DNA from: Anaerolineales bacterium | Lineage (GTDB): Bacteria > Chloroflexota > Anaerolineae > Anaerolineales > UBA6663 | Length of the DNA stretch: 8,666 nucleotides | Direction of reading: 5' to 3' | Assembly (NCBI GenBank): GCA_016789245.1 | Contig: JAEURM010000069.1 | Coordinates: forward strand, 1 to 8,666 | In this document: positions 6,226 to 8,666 of the stretch, piece after piece | Layout of the letters: every line of letters starts with the position of its first letter | Position numbering within the stretch: position 1 is the first letter of the stretch | Translations under genes and position numbers: made by a program | Notes under the pieces: model-generated | What the model was told of the DNA's origin: nothing | The model's input: only the letters and a program-made list of their open reading frames with translations | Database searches by the model: none

Positions 6226-8049
6226 ATGAAGCTTTCACTGGCTACTAAACTCGCTCGCTTGGGCCTCGCCGTCGCCGTGTTGGCCGGTTGGCTGTGGGCC
6301 GCGCCCACCCAAATTGCCCGCGCCGCTACCATCACCGTTACCACCACGGAGGATGAAAACAACACGGATGGCGATTGCTCCTTGCGGGAAGCCATTCGGG
6401 CCGCTAACACGGATACCACCGTGGATGCCTGCCCGGCGGGCAGTGGAACGGATACGATTGAGTTGCCCGCTGGCATTTACAACCTTAGCTTACCCGGCTC
6501 TGGTGAAGATGCTGGACTGACGGGCGATTTGGATATTACGCAAGCCGTAAACATCTTTGGCGAGGGAGTAAGTGAAACCATCCTCAACAATCTTAATTTA
6601 GACCGGGTTTTTGACTTGAACATGGCTGGCGCAGTGCATATCAGCGGACTCACCATTCAAAATGGTTCGGCTGGCACACAAGCTGGTGGCGGCATTCGCA
6701 ACATCGCTAGCCAACTCACCCTCTCCGATAGTCGGGTCACTGCCAACCGCTCCGATGAACAAGGTGGTGGGGTGTATGTAACGTTGGGCACCCTCGCCCT
6801 AGTGAACAGCCGCATTGATCAGAATACTTCGGCCAACGGCGGTGGTATATCATTGGCTTATTCCACAGGCATCATTGCTGAGAGTTTGATTGAAAGCAAC
6901 CTCACCTTAAACCTTGATTTGAATTTTGATGGCGTGGGCGGTGGAATAGCCGCTAGCGGTGGGCCGCTCACCATCCGTAACTCCACCATCAGCCACAATT
7001 TCGCCGCGCGGCATGGTGGCGGCATCTACAGCACGTTTTATCTGTATTTATACAACGTTACCATCGCCGAAAATTTGGCGCACGTGGGCGGGGCCAGCAC
7101 GGGCGGTGATGGTGGGGGAGTCTTTTTCACTGATGCTTATGTGCCGGATGTGAAGTTTGTGGCGCGCAATAGCCTATTGGCGAACAACACCGATTTGAGT
7201 GTCAACACCAAGCACCCAGATTGTTCCGGCACGCTCACCAGTGAAGGCTACAACTTAATTCAAGACACAACGGGTTGCGAGCTGGAGGGTGATTTAACTG
7301 GCCTTATCAGCAACACTCCAGCGCTTCTTGATGGATTACAAGAGAATGGCGGCACTTCACGCACGCACGCCTTGCTGGCTGGTAGCCCAGCCATTGATGC
7401 GGGCAACCCAACGGGCTGTAAGGAACAAGCTGGCAACAATCTATTCAATGACCAGCGCGGCTTTAGCCGCCCAGTGGATGGCGATAAAAACGGCAACGCC
7501 GTGTGCGATATGGGTGCCTTTGAATATGTGCCGCCCTCCGACGCGCCCACGGCTACCAAGACCTTGACGCCGAGCGCCACCGCCACGTTCACCAAGACGC
7601 CGACTGGAACCATCAGCGCTTCGGCCACGCACACGGCCAGCCCCACGCGCACACCTTCCGCCACGGCCACACCCACCGCTACCCGCACTAATACGGCCAC
7701 TGCCACGCGCACCAATACGCCGATTTTTGTGCCGCCTACCAATACTAAGACGCCCACCGCAACGCCCACGGCCTCGGCGACTAAAACGCCGAGCAATACG
7801 CCAACGCGCACGCCCACTCGGAACTGCACGCCCTCCGCCGATAACCCGCCCTGCACAGCCACACCGACTGGCACGCTTTCGGCCACGCCCACGGCAACGG
7901 GCACGCCCACCGCCACGCGGACGCCAACAGCCACGCCCACGGCCACCACCACCTTCATCATTATCCCGCCCACGCACACGGCTACGGCCACTGTGCCACC
8001 CATCATTTGCTCAACGCAGTGTGTTTACCTACCCATTATTTTGCGCTAG
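6226..8049 (+). CDS. Secreted CSLREA-domain right-handed beta-helix surface protein with Thr-Pro stalk
   Basis: Predicted exported protein of 607 residues. A Sec signal peptide covers about 1-33 (Lys/Arg start, hydrophobic [13 protein letters not shown], cleavage after ARA). The CSLREA motif is at 51-56. A polymorphic, Pmp-like parallel beta-helix follows, with GGG[IV]-type turns at about 154, 180, 205, 238, 264 and 296. A choice-of-anchor Q-type region ends it, with GSPAIDAG (386-393), DQRGF and MGAFEY (429-434). Residues 437-592 are a Thr/Pro/Ala stalk broken by IFVPP (500-504), a Cys pair (534, 543) and FIIIPP (577-582). The C-terminus is [13 protein letters not shown] (595-607), resembling ends common in Chloroflexota exported proteins; no LPXTG signal is present. 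Such proteins are usually surface adhesins or carbohydrate-binding beta-helices; no catalytic residues were identified. The start has only a weak GGGA 13 nt upstream, so translational coupling to the preceding gene is likely. Confidence 0.92.
   Translation: MKLSLATKLARLGLAVAVLAGWLWAAPTQIARAATITVTTTEDENNTDGDCSLREAIRAANTDTTVDACPAGSGTDTIELPAGIYNLSLPGSGEDAGLTGDLDITQAVNIFGEGVSETILNNLNLDRVFDLNMAGAVHISGLTIQNGSAGTQAGGGIRNIASQLTLSDSRVTANRSDEQGGGVYVTLGTLALVNSRIDQNTSANGGGISLAYSTGIIAESLIESNLTLNLDLNFDGVGGGIAASGGPLTIRNSTISHNFAARHGGGIYSTFYLYLYNVTIAENLAHVGGASTGGDGGGVFFTDAYVPDVKFVARNSLLANNTDLSVNTKHPDCSGTLTSEGYNLIQDTTGCELEGDLTGLISNTPALLDGLQENGGTSRTHALLAGSPAIDAGNPTGCKEQAGNNLFNDQRGFSRPVDGDKNGNAVCDMGAFEYVPPSDAPTATKTLTPSATATFTKTPTGTISASATHTASPTRTPSATATPTATRTNTATATRTNTPIFVPPTNTKTPTATPTASATKTPSNTPTRTPTRNCTPSADNPPCTATPTGTLSATPTATGTPTATRTPTATPTATTTFIIIPPTHTATATVPPIICSTQCVYLPIILR
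7534..8001 (+). repeat. Low-complexity Thr/Pro/Ala-rich coding repeat (stalk)
   Basis: About 155 codons consist mostly of Thr, Pro and Ala in TPTAT-, TRTPS- and TNTAT-like units, written at DNA level as degenerate repeats of cgcccacngc and ccacggc. Such stretches act as extended, often O-glycosylated spacers that hold a surface domain away from the envelope. They are prone to length change by slippage or recombination. The repeats are imperfect, so recent expansion is not evident. The bias also opens a long meaningless reading frame on the other strand. Confidence 0.85.
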
Positions 8050-8074
8050 TTTACAACCCTGCCCGGAGATTTAC

Positions 8075-8666
8075 ATGTTACGCAATCCCATCAACCAAAT
8101 TGAAGACCCAACCCAGAAAAAGCTCGTCCAATTTCGGCTCATCCTAGCGGGCGTCATTTTGATTGGCGTTCTGCTATGTAGCGGCGTTATCTTAGGCGGC
8201 CTAATGTTGCAGGGCGCGGCGGAAGCGCCCGCCAAGGCCACCGAGCAAGCCTCGTTTGATTCAGTGAAGCCGCTGAAGGAACTGTGTACGGGCGATACGG
8301 CTGGTAATGTGGCCGCCGCCGAATACGCGCCGGGCGGCGGCCCCAACCGTGTGGTGGTCTTTCGTTCCAACCTAGTTGGCTCTACAGATTTATCCAGCTT
8401 TTACATCCGCACGGAAGATTACCCGGAAGCGTGGCGCGCGGCGGAACTAGAACAAGCCGCGTTGGTGGCCTGCGTCAGCGCCAATTCTTACGTGGTGGAA
8501 GAATGTGCGTACACGTTGGAGGGCAATAAGTCCGGCGTTCTGCAACGTATACAACTCACGGCACTGGTGAACGTGTACGCCGCGCGCACCGGCCAGTTAG
8601 TGGGCCAAAAAGAGTTAGCCGGTTCTGTGCCGCGTGATTGCCAAGATACGGAACAGTTCATCGGTG
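8075..8666 (+). CDS. N-terminally anchored extracytoplasmic protein, unknown function (3' end outside window)
   Basis: An open reading frame of 197 codons runs off the window without a stop. The ATG at 8075 has GGAG (8065-8068) 6 nt upstream and lies 25 nt after the preceding stop with no terminator between, so it probably belongs to the same operon. The protein has a polar, Lys/Arg-containing N-terminus (1-21, including QKKLVQFR), one transmembrane helix at about 22-46, and a soluble domain presumably outside the membrane. That domain contains cysteines at 71, 133, 144 and 189, possible disulfides. Stretches such as LTALVNVYAARTGQLVG look like alternating beta strands. I do not recognise the family and assign no function. 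Confidence 0.8.
   Translation, partial: MLRNPINQIEDPTQKKLVQFRLILAGVILIGVLLCSGVILGGLMLQGAAEAPAKATEQASFDSVKPLKELCTGDTAGNVAAAEYAPGGGPNRVVVFRSNLVGSTDLSSFYIRTEDYPEAWRAAELEQAALVACVSANSYVVEECAYTLEGNKSGVLQRIQLTALVNVYAARTGQLVGQKELAGSVPRDCQDTEQFIG

Noticed and set aside
7260..8006. A 248-codon minus-strand frame rich in Val and Gly ([16 protein letters not shown] repeats).
   Set aside because: It is the reverse complement of the Thr/Pro stalk codons. Composition is wholly explained by that repeat, and no family motif is seen.

Overview
The window looks like chromosomal DNA from a Chloroflexota bacterium, probably of the Anaerolineae type. This is inferred from three traits familiar from that phylum: large LuxR-type ATPase regulators whose proteins begin MELLERE, a secreted CSLREA/beta-helix protein with a long Thr-Pro-rich stalk, and a C-terminus of the form VYLPIILR. 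No phylogenetic marker is present, so the assignment is an inference. All six genes lie on the + strand and none shows a frameshift.

Region 1 (1-5513) holds two tandem paralogous regulators of 861 and 867 residues. Each has an N-terminal STAND/AAA-type ATPase, a long helical TPR-like middle and a C-terminal LuxR/GerE helix-turn-helix. Their recognition helices share the identical core SPKTVDHH. Both genes have a TAAAAT -10-like hexamer only 6-9 nt before the ATG and no Shine-Dalgarno sequence, so both are probably leaderless or nearly so. The 278-bp spacer between them carries a 119-bp REPIN/MITE-like element with perfect 21-bp inverted ends, and an inverted repeat just upstream of the second promoter.

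Region 2 (5514-5637) is a compact control region in front of a globin gene. It contains two exact CCAATATAGGG direct repeats 22 bp apart, with the perfect palindrome GGCTATAGCC between them. Closer to the start codon are two crossing inverted repeats; the 3' arm of one abuts the globin ATG.

Region 3 (5638-8666) looks like one operon: a single-domain globin (135 aa, resembling the Hell's Gate globin I type), a 53-aa single-pass membrane protein, a 607-aa secreted CSLREA/beta-helix surface protein, and the start of an N-terminally anchored membrane protein that runs off the window. Gaps between these genes are 12, 6 and 25 nt, and no terminator is visible. A soluble oxygen/NO-binding protein leading a set of envelope proteins is unusual. 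Together with the upstream regulator pair and the patterned promoter, it is the most interesting arrangement here. Whether the regulators control this operon cannot be told from sequence alone.
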